The notes under the pieces are model-generated. The model worked only from the letters and a program-made list of their open reading frames with translations. It was not told the DNA's origin and did no database searches. Shown here piece by piece: positions 43,802 to 54,849 of a stretch of 64,000 nucleotides of DNA (positions are counted from its first letter, which is position 1; each line of letters begins with the position of its first letter). Position numbers and translations under genes: made by a program. The stretch is from Taxillus chinensis (Eukaryota > Streptophyta > Magnoliopsida > Santalales > Loranthaceae): positions 52,137,427 through 52,201,426 of the forward strand of contig CM042089.1 in the NCBI GenBank assembly GCA_023512835.1. The letters run 5' to 3'.

Positions 43802-45583
43802 TGATCGGCAATTTGCAAGCGTACAAATCATGACAAGTAATAAAGTGGATTTTAAGTCTGAATTATCTTACCCAAGGGAAGGATGTAGAATTCGGAAATT
43901 TTAACTAGCTTATAAAAGGATTTTTGAGTGAAAATATATTAAAACAGAACTGAATTTAAATAATTTGATTTGAAGAATTATGAGATATGGAAAAATGCTT
44001 TCTAAAGTAGAGATAAGTTCGATTCATAAAGGTGATTGGAGTTAAGATTTTATTTGATGTATTTTTCCCAAGAATATGTCTTAGTTCAACCTAATTCTTT
44101 CCTTGTGATAACATTTAATACCCAACCTCTAATGCATGACTTAGCCTTTTCCAAGTGCAGTAGTTCTGTGTACACCCTAGCATGGGGACAGGTGACCCTT
44201 TAAGATTTGAGTTGTTTAGTCTAAAGTAGGCATCGCGCCCACTCTTAATTTGGTATCCTAGGCTTATACTCGCTGCCGCATGTCATCCAACCCCTAGTTT
44301 AAGTATCTTGATCTTTCCAGTACTTATGCTTCATTTTCTAATCCTTCACATAAATACCTAACATGATAAAATAAAATGGTCAGAATCCATTTTATATTTA
44401 TACCCAAGATATCAATAAACACTCACAAGGTAAAAAAAAAAATAAACTAAAACATTGCAGATTAATTTATTACATCAAACTCCATCCTAACCTCAATCAA
44501 GGGTTTTTAAGCTTTTATAGTTAGATTGAAAACAACAAAATTACAAAACATGGAATAGAAAAACCAAAAGGATAACACGCCTATTTAGACCAAGAATTCC
44601 AAGGTTGATCTTCTTTTCCCATCAGATTGTCTTCAACTCCAAGAGATACCCCAAACCTTCTTCTCTCTCCCGTTCTCTACTCTAGGTGAGGAATGGAATT
44701 GTAGGATGGAAGAGAATTGGATGATAAGTTTATGAATGATTCCAAATGATGGAGTATCTCCCCTTTTATAGCCTCCCAAGTTACATTTGAACATTTGAAT
44801 TTGAATTTCTATTTATTTCTTTTAAATTCCCCAAATAATTAGCCCTTCTTAATTCTGTTGTAACTCCCTTATTTTTGAATTTGAAAAAGAGATAAATTCC
44901 TCTCTTAAATCCCATAAAAACCTCAATCCAAATGCAGAGCACCCATTTGAATTTGAATTTCTTCAATAAATTCTCCATTGACTTAAGTGTTTGGTGCCCG
45001 TTCTTTGTTCAAATGACTTCGGTCTAGAAGGAAATAAGTGAGCTGAAAAAATAAGGGTTCCATCGCTGAAATTTGAGCTTGGTCGGGTGAAAAAAGCTTC
45101 ACCCGACCACCATGTAGAGTCTTCCAACTTCACCCAACCAGAAGGAAGTTATGTTCTATGATGCTTGGAGAGTCTGAATATACAAAATAAGCTTCACCCA
45201 ACCACCTCCAAACGACCTCAGATTTCACCCGACTAGAAGGAGAAACTCTTCAATGAGTTACTGAGAAGCCATCCTTGAAGTATGAGCTTCACCCGACCTG
45301 GTCGGGTGAAGGGTCCTTCACCCGACCAACTTGAGATTTGGGCATTCTGAACTTTAGGTCTTCGTATTCTTTCTTCCTTCTATGAATTTGGTGAATTCTT
45401 CCTTGATTTTTGGATTTCTGTCAAAATATTGCAAAAATACCATAAAAACTAGAAGAAATCCTCTTTTCTATGTTAGGCCATGAAAATATGATAAAGTAGC
45501 ACAATTAGGCAATAAATAAATCAAAAGAGTATGAAAATGTACCCAAAATGGCCCTAAAAAGGGGGTATAAATCCCCCTGATCA
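43802..45583 (-). repeat. Athila-2 5' LTR
   Basis: 1,782 bp, collinear with 31002-32786, including the CTTCACCCGACC words (45085-45325). In element orientation it begins TGATCAGGGGGATTTATACC. Confidence 0.93.
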
Positions 45584-45735
45584 GTAAGCATGTCCATTTT
45601 TGCGGTCATTTGCTCCTGTAGTGCTTATATGTTGCCATTTACTTCTTGTTGTGACTATTCTAACCCAATGAGTCTGTTCTCTGCTTCTTCTACCATCGAC
45701 TATGGCTGTGATATCCGGTCGTGCCGGGACCTGAG
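45584..45735 (-). pseudogene. gag: Ogre gag, N-terminal piece
   Basis: The minus strand reads 'MVEEAENRLIGLE', stop, 'SQQEVNGNI', stop, 'ALQEQMTAKMDMLT' and is then cut by Athila-2; the next residues are at 31001 (LGSLAPKE). It is the coiled-coil start of the Ogre gag. Two in-frame stops. Confidence 0.72.
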
Positions 45736-46066
45736 GTTATAAGTGTGCGCAATCCTGGAGAAAGGATGCTACCAACCTAGATACAAGGTAAATTTTATTC
45801 GATTTTCAATTTTGATATGCATGTATGCATGAATGAATATGAAAAGGTTAGATAAACAAATGACTTTATTTCAAACACTTTCAAACAAAAACATAGTACA
45901 ATGCAGAAATAACATGTAGATGAGAGCTATGGCTACATAATCTTAAAGCGAACTTCCAGTCATCTCCTAAGTAGCATAGCTCCTTCTCCTTTGGGGTGGT
46001 TGCTCGCCTTCTCCTCTGGGGTGGTCGCTCATCTGCCTCCTCTATCTGCTTCAATAAGGTCTCGAC

Positions 46067-47177
46067 CTATTTTTCCCTCAAGTACAATTGCCGAAGAGTT
46101 CCTTCTAGAGATGTTTCTAGCCTTTGGATCTCCTGCCTTAGATTTTGATTCTCCTGGAGGATTGCTCTCATGTCCGTAGTTAACTCGTGGCTTGTGTTGT
46201 GCCCTCTAGGATATATATGCAGGATAAACACCAGATTTTGGGCGTTGGGTTGTATTTTGTGTGGGGTGGACCATGCCTGATACATCTTTTTGCCTTTTTT
46301 TGCTAGCATGGTTCTACCGTATGTGAAGTCACAATCTTCCATGCCAAATAGCATAGGGGTAATCTGATGATGGCTAACTTGTCCTCCACCCTGCAATGGT
46401 GCATATACAGTTCCTCCCCGTGGACCTAGGAGTGGAACCCAATTGTAGTCCCCGCAGCTATATGCATGGACACCACCGACATCCAAGGAGTAGTCCACGT
46501 AATGTCATCTTCTGTGATATTCTCTAACTTCTTTATCCAGTCTTGAAGCTTTTTGGTAAATTCCATTTGCTTGAGTAGAATATCCAATAGCGTCGTGGCT
46601 GGCAATTGACAAACTGAAGGAAAATGAGAGACAATACAAGGGAAATGTCCTTGCGGTCACGTGCATAGGAAAGGCAGCCACCCCATGAACTATCCCGTGC
46701 CCTTACTCCTTAGATAAGTAAGAGATCTAATGGTTTCAACCAATATGGCAGGAGTAGGGTCACCTCCTTTGAGTATCTATTGAACCAAATCCACAATTAC
46801 TCCATCGATGTGGGCTGGAATCCTCAAGAAGATGATTAACCCATATATACCTAGTGTACGTAGTTTGTGCGGCCCTACGTCTGTTGTAGTCTATATTAGT
46901 TCTTTTATTGTCTCTCATGGAATATATTCTCTCCCACCATAGTTTCTGATTGCGGGTGAGTCCCAAATTGGCTTTTCGATGATCTCAGCAAAGGCCCTTC
47001 AAAACGATTTTCTGGGCTTTGGTAAATAGATCTTCATTTTGATTTCCACTGGGATATCCAGTAGTCTTTTGTATTCTTCTATGGTAGGAACAAGATCTAC
47101 ACTGCCGAAGTCGAAGCATTGCCATCATGGTTCCAAGAAATAGATTTCTCACACCTCCGAATTTCAGGGTACCCGGA
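46067..47177 (-). pseudogene. Ogre ORF1 (broken)
   Basis: The extra ORF ahead of gag found in Ogre elements; its function is unknown. From the Tekay insertion point the minus strand reads 'TLKFGGVRNLFLGTMMAM', then 'RNQKLWWERIYSMRDNKR' and, in the last open part (46498-46067), 'DYNWVPLLGPRGGTVYAPLQ', 'QVSHHQITPMLFGMEDCDF', 'KKMYQAWSTPHKIQPN' and a coiled-coil tail ('QENQNLRQEIQRLETSLEG'). The WW..R motif and the order of blocks match Ogre ORF1 as I know it; similarity is moderate. Stops and frameshifts throughout. The upstream part continues at 50335-50561. Confidence 0.68.
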
Positions 47178-47363
47178 TGTAATGACCCATATTTTGGGAT
47201 GTGAGGAGTTAGTCTCAGTTTTGCCTTTTTGGGTGGAAATTGTTGGGTTTTAGGGAGTTTTCTTTCCACACACTTTGGCTAAATCATCTTGTATGTTAAC
47301 AAGCAAGCAAGAGGCAAAGTTTGAGCCCAATAGGGAGTGCATGTGAGAATGGCTTTTCATGTT

Positions 47364-48601
47364 TTTTCATTTGGTTGGGTTCTGTTGTTGCGTGTATCGC
47401 TTTAGAGTGAGGCGGTTTTAGCAGTGATGATGGTGCTGCTGGGGTGATCTCCATGTGTGGAAATGTTATTGTGGTTTGCATAATGCTTTTCTCTTTTTTG
47501 TTTGTGTTTCCTTGTGACCTCTTTGTATTTGCTGTCAGGGTAAGGTCTACATATGGAGTGTGGCTGCGTTGTAAATTGTTGGTGTCCGTTGACATCAAAA
47601 TCTCAGTGGTGTCATTGTTGGGTATTTTACATTGTGGAGTGTTGGTCCTATTGTGACACGAGTAGGCGTCTAACGTCAAGTACCCTGCTATGTCGATGCA
47701 GTGACTTCTCATTCAATCATATGAATTCTAGCGAATGGATGCTTCACGCATAGGCTTATGGTGTTGGCCTTGTTTGGTTGTTGGGGTCTTAGCGAATCTG
47801 TGGGAGGTTTCTCGACCTCACTGTTGTCAGACTTGCTCACATGAGTTGTTGTCAGCACGCTAATTGGCCAAGCTCTAGTTCTTATTGTGCTCATGGGTCT
47901 TATATGTTGCTTTGATCTTCTCGTGATGTTTACTACTTGATTTCTCTTTTCGGGGACGAAAAATCCAAAGGTGGGAAGGTTGTGAGGAAACTCCCTGCGG
48001 ATGAGTTTGTATGGTGTTGGCGAATGGGCAGTGGAACGTTAAACGTGTAGTAGTGTTTTGTTTGTGAGTTTAGAATATGAGTTTCCCTATCATGCTGTGT
48101 TGTATTGGGTCTGTGGGTACATGCCTTCATGTGTGTTATTGTGTGATATCTCCAGTCGCGGGTATGTGAATAGTTGTGGGCGATGTGCATCAGCATGTGC
48201 ATTATGGAAAGTGTATTGTCTTTTTGAGGACGACACGTCCTATGGAGGAAATATGGGAACACGAATCCATGATGCGTGAGCAACACCCAGAGTTGTTTGA
48301 GGACGAACACTCTTAAGTGTGGAGGGGTGGCTGTTGGCTAGTGTATTTCTATTTCCTTTCGACTTTCGACTTTTATTTATATTGAATGTGTTAATCAAAT
48401 GTGCTTGTGATGAGTATTTATGACATGTGGATGTGTTTCCATGGATTGTGATGCATGTGGTTATGGACTGTGGTAGCACTGTGTTATGTGATATTGTGTA
48501 CAATGTGCGGTGTATGACCCATTTGGGTGTTGTGGCTTGCTGTGTGGTTTTCCATGCATTTTGTTTCTTTTCGAGGATGAAAAGTCTTAAGGGGGAGAGG
48601 A
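47364..48601 (+). pseudogene. Tekay internal remnant with chromodomain end and polypurine tract
   Basis: The only recognisable coding piece is 48242-48316: 'MEEIWEHESMMREQHPELF' EDEHS and a TAA, the end of the chromodomain (compare 'ERESVMREQHPELF' in the complete element). After 285 bp comes AAGGGGGAGAGGA (48589-48601), the purine tract abutting the 3' LTR. The 47364-48230 part is GT-rich and I recognise nothing in it; a strongly decayed piece of the same element is the simplest reading. Confidence 0.72.
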
Positions 48602-50334
48602 TGTAATGACCTGTATTTTGGGATGTGAGGAGTTAGTCTCGGTTTTGCCTTTTTGGGTGGAAATTATTGGGTTTTAGGGAGTTTTCTTTCCACACGATTT
48701 GGCTAAATCATCTTGTATGTTGATAAGCAAGCAAGAGGCAAAGTTTGAGCCCAATAGGGAGTGCACGTGAGAATGGCTTTTCACGTGCAGTGAGATTTTT
48801 GCATGGGAGCCTTCCTGATATTGTTCCAAGGCTTGTGGTGAAATTCTAGAGCATTTGGAGGTGCCCGTGAGAAAGGCCTTTCTCACGTGCAGCCTCCATT
48901 ACTCTTATTTTGTTGTTTTGATCCTCTTTCGCTAAAGGACCATGGTGAAATTATGAGTGCTTTGTCCTGTGTGCTTGCAAAAAGGTTGTAGTCTGTCATC
49001 AAAACTACGTCGTTTTGATGCTAAGATTCATTTAATCAAAACTACGTCATTTTGGGGTTTGAGTTATCTATATAAAGAGGTGAAGACTCCTTGTTCTAGG
49101 GTGAGGGTTCTCTTCAGCCACTGCAGCCGTCGTAGAGAGATAGAGAGAGCTAGAGAGAGGGAAGGAAGGAGAGCTGCTGGTTGCTGCCGGAGCGTCTTGA
49201 GTGGGGAGGACGGCGTCTAGCGCGGGAACAAGGAGGATCTTCTTTGAGGTAGGGGTTCTGTCTTTCCCGGTCTATTCCGGGGTTAGCCCTGCGTAGATGT
49301 TTTACAGAGTTTCTATGGCTGTTGTTATAATATTTATATATAAATTCATATAGGTGTGACGTCCTATATGAATGTTGGCCTTCAATGGCGTTTTGGTGTG
49401 ATTTATGATGTTGGGTGGTTAGTGCATGTTAAATGTTCGATAAAATGCCTGTGTGTATATGCTTAGAACGTGTTTGATAATATGCCTGTGTGGCTGGATT
49501 TGTGAGTTTGTGAATGTATGCTTGCTAAGTATTTGAAGTTATGCCTGTGAGGCGATGCATGCTAAGTGTTTGATGTTATGCCTGTATGGCCATGTGTGCC
49601 GCGTGTTTGCTTGTACACCCGGTGGCCGTGGAAGTTCGGGCCTGTTCTATTGAACCCGGTGGTTGTGGAAGCCTGGGACTGATCTTGTTGGCCTGTGAGG
49701 CTGTGGAAACTATGCCTGAGAGGCGGTTAAATCATTGGCCTAAAGAGGCGGTTAAATCACTTGCAGGTAAATCATTGGCCTGAAGAGGCGGTTAAATCAC
49801 TTGTGGTTAAAATGTTAGCCTGTGTGACAGTGGAAGATTGTAATTGTTGATGTGGTTATTTATTATGTCTTCCGAAATTATTATATCACGACACTGCACT
49901 TGTACACATGGCATATAGATGCTAAGAGCACGGGATGGGTTGGGGAGACATGATCCCTACTGAGCTGCGGGTTGCTCACCCCTCTTACTGTGTTTGGTTT
50001 TTCTACAGGGACCTACAGGCGTTAGGCAGAAACACCCAAGTTGAAGCGGTTGTTTTTGTGGCTTTGTTTATTATTATTTGAGTTTCGTTGTTTTTGTGTG
50101 AGCTTTGTAACTTCAGTGGGGAGATATTGTAATGAGGAGTTTTATGTAATAAAAAACATGTTTGGGCACATTTGTATGTTTGGACTTAATAAATATATGA
50201 TTTTGTCTCTGAATATAAAATGTGAAGTGGATGGTATCCTGTGTGGGCATGATGTATTCTACCCCTTTATCCAAACTCGGGTAAAGGGAAGGTCACGTTC
50301 CGGTCTCCTCGGGTTGGAAAATCCGGGCGTGACA
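48602..50334 (+). repeat. Tekay 3' LTR of the deleted element
   Basis: 1,733 bp from TGTAATGACC to GGGCGTGACA. It has CACGTG words, a near-palindrome (48998-49019), a damaged second one (about 49035), a TATA box TATCTATATAAAGAGG (about 49064-49079), and GAGGCGGTTAAATCA repeats near 49710-49800. The GA microsatellite seen in the other copies is short here. Confidence 0.93.
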
Positions 50335-50561
50335 CCGGAACTAGGAACATGACTTTCCCTTCCCCGCACCGAAAAGGTCAAGGGATAGGTAGCTAGCACC
50401 AATAGAGACTACACCACGGGTGCTGTCTCAAATATGTAACCCTGTACAGTCATACATCAAGGGTAATCTTGTACTTTCCCATACATCAACATGCATACAA
50501 TATGTCAAACGGTATGTAATACAACTATCCACGGACCCATGTCTAGGATAAAATACATAAG
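50335..50561 (-). pseudogene. Ogre ORF1, upstream piece
   Basis: The sequence between the CCGGA duplication and the copia LTR. By position it continues the Ogre ORF1 cut at 47177; I see stops and no confident motif, so the assignment is by context. Confidence 0.5.
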
Positions 50562-51997
50562 TGTTGGTCCCTGGGAGCCTAGAGGGGGGTGAATAAGCTC
50601 TAATCGAAAACTCTTTTTCGTCTCTGGCACAACACTTGTCTGGTTAAGAGATAGAATCAGTGCGGAAGATAACCAGATAGTAGAAGTATTCTATTTTATT
50701 ATCAAAAGATAATTACAACTATTGGTCCCTAGTAGCCTAGAGGGGGGTGAATAGGCTTAAATCAAAACTCTTTTTCTCTCACGGGTATAGCACAATCTGG
50801 TTAAAAGATATAAAATCAGTGCGGAAGATAACCAGATAGTGGAAGTATTTTGCTTTATTATCTGATGATAATTACAACAAAATAAGCAGCAATTACAGCT
50901 GATTACAATAGCACTCAGTTTTTCAGTTACACACACTGGCGATTTTAATCTCTATGAGCTCTTGTACAACAACCTTTCTCACGCGAGTATCACTTCTTTC
51001 TTTTGTATGTGCGCGCTCCTTTAAGTGTACAACACTACAGATATATATAGACATCCTAGGAATCTAACTTGGAACTGTATTTTCCGAGCACTGTGTAAAC
51101 ATTAAGTTCTTCTCGGAAAATGCTTCTGCTATAACTGCTTCGGATGTGGAGCTCGAAATATTGGAAGCATAAGTGAATTGAATTACTTCGCTTGATTCCA
51201 TTTGCATTTGGGACTGCATCCACAACTTCGAGTGCTCCACGTGTAAGACAGTTTAGATCTTCAATGAGTTTGTCTTTCATCGGGACACAGCGAGCTGACC
51301 ATTAAATGCGGCTTGGGAAAGGTGAAGTAGCGTCTTCTTTGTCCGTAGTAAGGTTCCTTACTCCGTATCAATGAAGCTCGGATCCTTACTCCGTGTCAGT
51401 AGTTGCTTACTCCATATCGGTATAGTTCTGGAATCCTTGTTCCTTGTAAGTGCTTCCTTACTCCGCATAGAGTAGGTACGGAATCCTTACTCCACATCAG
51501 CGCTTGGTTCGGATTCCTTACTCCACGTTAGCTTCCATTACTCCGCAATAGTTGTCCTTACTCTGCATCAGTGACAGACTCAGATTTCATAGTCTGTGTC
51601 TTTATTTCCTTGGTCAGGTGGAGTGACAACTTCGATTCATTCTCCGCAACAAGTCTCTCTTACTCCGTTCGAGTTGTAGACTCGGAATCTTACTCCGCAT
51701 CACTTGACATGGTCTAGTTGAAAGTTAGACGCGGGTTCCTTGGTCGTTTTGTCAAGTGATTAATCTTCACGAAGGATCCTTACTCCGGATGATACCTTGG
51801 TTATGTACCAAGTGAATGACGACACTCACGATGATCCGGGTCAGGATTATGTATCCTATCCTTAGCTTTGTCCTTACAAGAGAAGGTCCGGATTAAAGTT
51901 TTCTCTTCTGCATAGACTTAAAGTAAACAATAAACATCTTGAATCCAATTACATAGGATTTAATCCGCATCATCCAAATTCTAGGTTTGATCCAACA
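50562..51997 (-). repeat. SIRE-like copia 3' LTR with duplicated end
   Basis: Ends TGTTGG...CCAACA. The outer 158 bp (50562-50719) are followed by a second, diverged copy of the same segment (50720-50877, starting TATTGGTCCC). Scattered CCTTACTCCG units lie at 51350-51790. The LTR contains the 'CTAGAGGGGGGTGAATA' block widespread in plant copia LTRs. Confidence 0.88.
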
Positions 51998-52135
51998 ATC
52001 TCCCCCAATATGGATATGCCGAACCCTTTGTAATCTGATCCGGTTAGGCAGTAAGAAATACACAGTTAAGGATAAAAAAAAGCATTTCCACTAAAATGTC
52101 AGCAAGAATACATTAAGCCTTAGTACAAATGAAAT

Positions 52136-53008
52136 TTATGGTACATATGGCTTACTATACTTAAAGATCATTCTTGCTGCATGCTCTCGTAGCTTCATCG
52201 TCTGCTTATTGGTGAATTTCATGACATTGTTCCAGTTGTCATCAAATGTGGTAACTGATTTCAGGAAGAAGCAGACGAAGGCTCCACAATGTTTCCATCG
52301 AGCCGCTGAGGCACATTCTTCTTGTTCCGGATCGCCCCTGGTAAGTACTTCATCTTGACCAAGAGGAGGTAGATCCAAGTCTTGGTAAAGAGTACTTTGT
52401 CTGATTGCATCAGACAAAGTTTGAACGAGGCTCCTCATTTGTTTTCTTCTAATCTGGCGGTCATCAAGCGCATGAGAATCAATAAGTATGATTCTCTTCT
52501 CTTTGATCAGAAATACATTCAGCATGAAATGTGGGGAGTCGACCCGGTAAGGAATGAAGATGGTGGACAGAGTACTCCAGGGTCTGCTGTTTTCAGCAGT
52601 ATCGTTGATGTAGGTAAGAATGGTGTCCACAGGAGGAAACTGGTCCTCGATCCAACAAGGTAGAATGTCAAAAGCATGGCCTTCCTCAAGTAAAGAGGGG
52701 AACAACCTCATTTCCATCTTTATGGCCAGGGTGTAATTGTCGATGTCATCAATGGAGAATTGTCCCTCCTTAGACAGCAAGGTTCAGATGTCATTAGGTT
52801 CGAAGGGGGACAAAACGGACACACATCACCGCTCGGCAGTTGAGGAGGCATAGGCCTTTGCAGCAGCAAGAATGCTCCCATCAGCATCATCCGGATGAAA
52901 TTCCGCATATGATGGGAGGAAGGAGACAGTGCCAGATGGAACAGCAGTAGGGGCAGCAGCATCGGGAGAGCTGGTCTGGCCAGTAGAGAAATGGCTACGT
53001 TTAGGCAC
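52136..53008 (-). pseudogene. Copia copy A C48 (Ulp1/SENP-like) peptidase
   Basis: The largest intact part of the copy A cassette: a 214-residue open frame (52780-52136) that also continues upstream in frame to about 53008 with two stops between. The fold is clear: 'STIFIPYRVDSPHFMLNVFL' with the catalytic His, 'IILIDSHALDD' with the Asp, Gln in DPEQEECAS and the Cys in KHCGAFVCFFLKS. All catalytic positions of family C48 are present. It is only distantly similar in sequence to the Athila-1 domain but occupies the same place, after a transposon-protein-like domain and a low-complexity linker. The frame ends about 140 bp before the purine tract. Substrate unknown. Confidence 0.82.
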
Positions 53009-53392
53009 CGGGAGGCCCGGAGGAAGAGCAAGTGTAGACCGTTTGCGAGAAGCATCGCCAGACGAAGTGGAAGGATCATATAACTTCTCCCTCGGTTTGG
53101 CAGATCAGCGAGAGCGGGAGGGGCGAGTCACGACTTGGGTTAAGTCCGTGACAGAAGCAGACATGCCCTGAAGAGATGTGGCAATCATCTCGAGCTTCTG
53201 ATCCATGGAGAGAGAGGAGGAGGAGAGAGCGGAAAGAATCTCGGCGCCAATGGCCTTTACTCGATCAGCGATGGCCTGGGTCTGAAGACGATTGTCCTCC
53301 GCAAGTCAATCAAGTTGGGTAGAGAAGGTGGCTTCAAACAAAATCGTTGCAAACGATGCGCGCCCAAGGCCAAAGGCAGGAGCCTTAGAGGA

Positions 53393-54849
53393 CTAACTCA
53401 CATGAAGAGGAGCAGGTGTGTGTAGGGCAGAGTCGGAGGCAGCCGGAGAGGACAATGGTGGTGCAACCGCAGGGGCGGCAGAGCCACTTTGACCGGAGAG
53501 GTCAATAGTAGGGATATCCACAGGATGGGACAGACTAGCCTCAGCAGGGATGGGCGTCCGTGCGTCGTGGGCAGGTCCGGACGAGGCAGCAGCAGGAATG
53601 GGATCCTGAAGCATGGACGGCATCAGAAAGCCATGAGCACAATTCCAAGTAATCATATCCTCTGCGGTTTGGGTGTGTTGAGTGTAAAACACCTGGAGGG
53701 TAGGTTCTGGGATGTCGGCAATGTGAGCGAGGCTGAAACGCAGCCAGCAGTCTGTAAGGAGGTTGGTGGAGAGATGGTCGATGTAGTCCTTGGGAATAGG
53801 AGAGTGAGCTGGAGAAGCTTCCGCAGAAGAGATAGGGATTTCAGGTAGAACAGTAGCAATGGCTGCGGTGACCGGAGAGATGGGTGCGGGAGCGCGTCAG
53901 CAGCAGCGTGAGGAGAAGCAGGACCAGCAGCAGGAGAGGCTAATAAGACAGCCGCATAGATGGGCAGCTAACAGGGCCCTGCAGCAGTAGACAAGTCAGC
54001 GTGAACGCTGTGCAGTGAACTGCGGGACCGTGCCGGAGCGGCAACAGACCGGATGCAGGAGTAGAAGGACCGGGGAGTAGAGCTAACTTCACGACCCAAG
54101 CTTGCAACCGGGTCACCAACAGAACTCGCTTGCTGCTCTGACATAACAACAAGAGCACGGGAGACTGGAGGGCGGCGAACGGTAAGTAGTGTCCCGTCTG
54201 TAATAAGATGATGGAAGTAAAAGTTCGCTGGGAAGGGAATCACCAGTTCATCCTAGAAGTGCGCGGGGTGAAGGTGTCAGAAAATTTGAGACAGAATCCG
54301 TCCAAAAGACGAATTCCGTTTCCCATTCCGCAGCACTCGAAACAGGAAAATGCCCCAGTTAAGTGGCAGTGACTCAAAAATCACGTACATCGCCAGTAGT
54401 AGATCGTACGGAATGCAGTCAAGAGTTGTGGAGCAAGCCAGTAGGCACCGGCTCAGTATGGTGGCCATACAGCAATGGGGGCCCTGAAAAGACTTCAACT
54501 TGTACTCCTTTACCTTGTTGGGACAGCCCATGGACGCAGCCATGGCTAGAGCGCTCAGCCTGAAATCGTTGCCCTCAGGAAGATGGAAGGTGTCACGGAT
54601 CACCTGAGGGGTGATCTTGATAGTTTTCCCTGGTACCACTGAGATGATAGACTCATCACTGGAGTTGACATGCTGATAGAAGGCAAGGATGTCAGAGACG
54701 AGGAGATCGACCGGGGTAGTGACGAGGGCGAGAAGGTTACTAGAATCAAGGAGCTGGCAAACTTTTTCGAGCCTGGCCGGAGGATCAGAGATTCCGGACC
54801 AGTCGACCAAGTGACCAGGAACAACGCCATAGAGAGCTTGAGCTGCCAT
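53393..54849 (-). pseudogene. Copia copy A 'putative plant transposon protein'-like domain
   Basis: The start is the ATG at 54849 (MAAQALYGVVPGHLVDWSGI), which aligns with the copy B start. Conserved blocks: 'LLVSDILAFYQHVNSSDESI', 'ISVVPGKTIKITPQVIRDTF', 'MAASMGCPNKVKEYKLKSFQ', 'ILSRCLLACSTTLDCIPYDL'. After a stop at 54277 the same frame goes on ('IPFPANFYFHHLITDGTLL'), then shifts before 53692 ('FYTQHTQTAEDMITWN') into a Pro/Ser/Ala-rich linker. I know no function for the family. It corresponds to the Athila domains in the env-like position; similarity between the copia and Athila versions is structural and weak at residue level. Confidence 0.75.

Larger units (their letters stand above)
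31002..45583 (-). mobile_element. Athila-2: complete-length Athila element, degenerate, inserted in Ogre gag
   Basis: 14.6 kb with LTRs 31002-32786 and 43802-45583 (ends TGATCA...GATCA), tRNA-Asp primer site, gag, protease, RT, RNase H, integrase, spacer, transposon-protein-like frame and C48 remnant, all on the minus strand. It contains a solo LTR at 36369-37699. Flanking 5-mers are CCAAG (30997-31001) and GTAAG (45584-45588): an imperfect target duplication, but the flanks are consecutive parts of one gag gene, which confirms the ends. The LTRs differ by about 14 positions in the first 200, so this insertion is old. Confidence 0.92.
47178..50334 (+). mobile_element. Deleted Tekay element with intact ends
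   Basis: 3,157 bp flanked by perfect CCGGA duplications (47173-47177 and 50335-50339). It has the first 186 bases of a 5' LTR (47178-47363), a short internal part ending in a chromodomain piece and purine tract, and a full 3' LTR (48602-50334). Nearly all of the 5' LTR and of gag-pol is gone. It interrupts Ogre ORF1. It is the same LTR family as 4516-13742, in opposite orientation. Confidence 0.93.
29640..50561 (-). mobile_element. Ogre/Tat-lineage Ty3/gypsy element, split by two insertions
   Basis: Minus-strand pieces of one Ogre-like element: ORF1 (50335-50561, then 46067-47177) and gag (45584-45735, then 29640-31001). They are separated by a Tekay remnant (47178-50334) and Athila-2 (31002-45583). 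The order ORF1 then gag on the minus strand, with an extra ORF ahead of gag, is the hallmark of the Ogre clade. Pol is not present in the window. Confidence 0.82.

Noticed and set aside
47296..47712. 138-residue minus-strand ORF
   Set aside because: No recognisable motif, and it lies in the decayed interior of a plus-strand Tekay remnant.
52136..52780. Host SUMO protease gene
   Set aside because: It lies between a copia LTR with purine tract and a transposon-protein frame of the same element, is intronless, and its relative in Athila-1 has the same setting.
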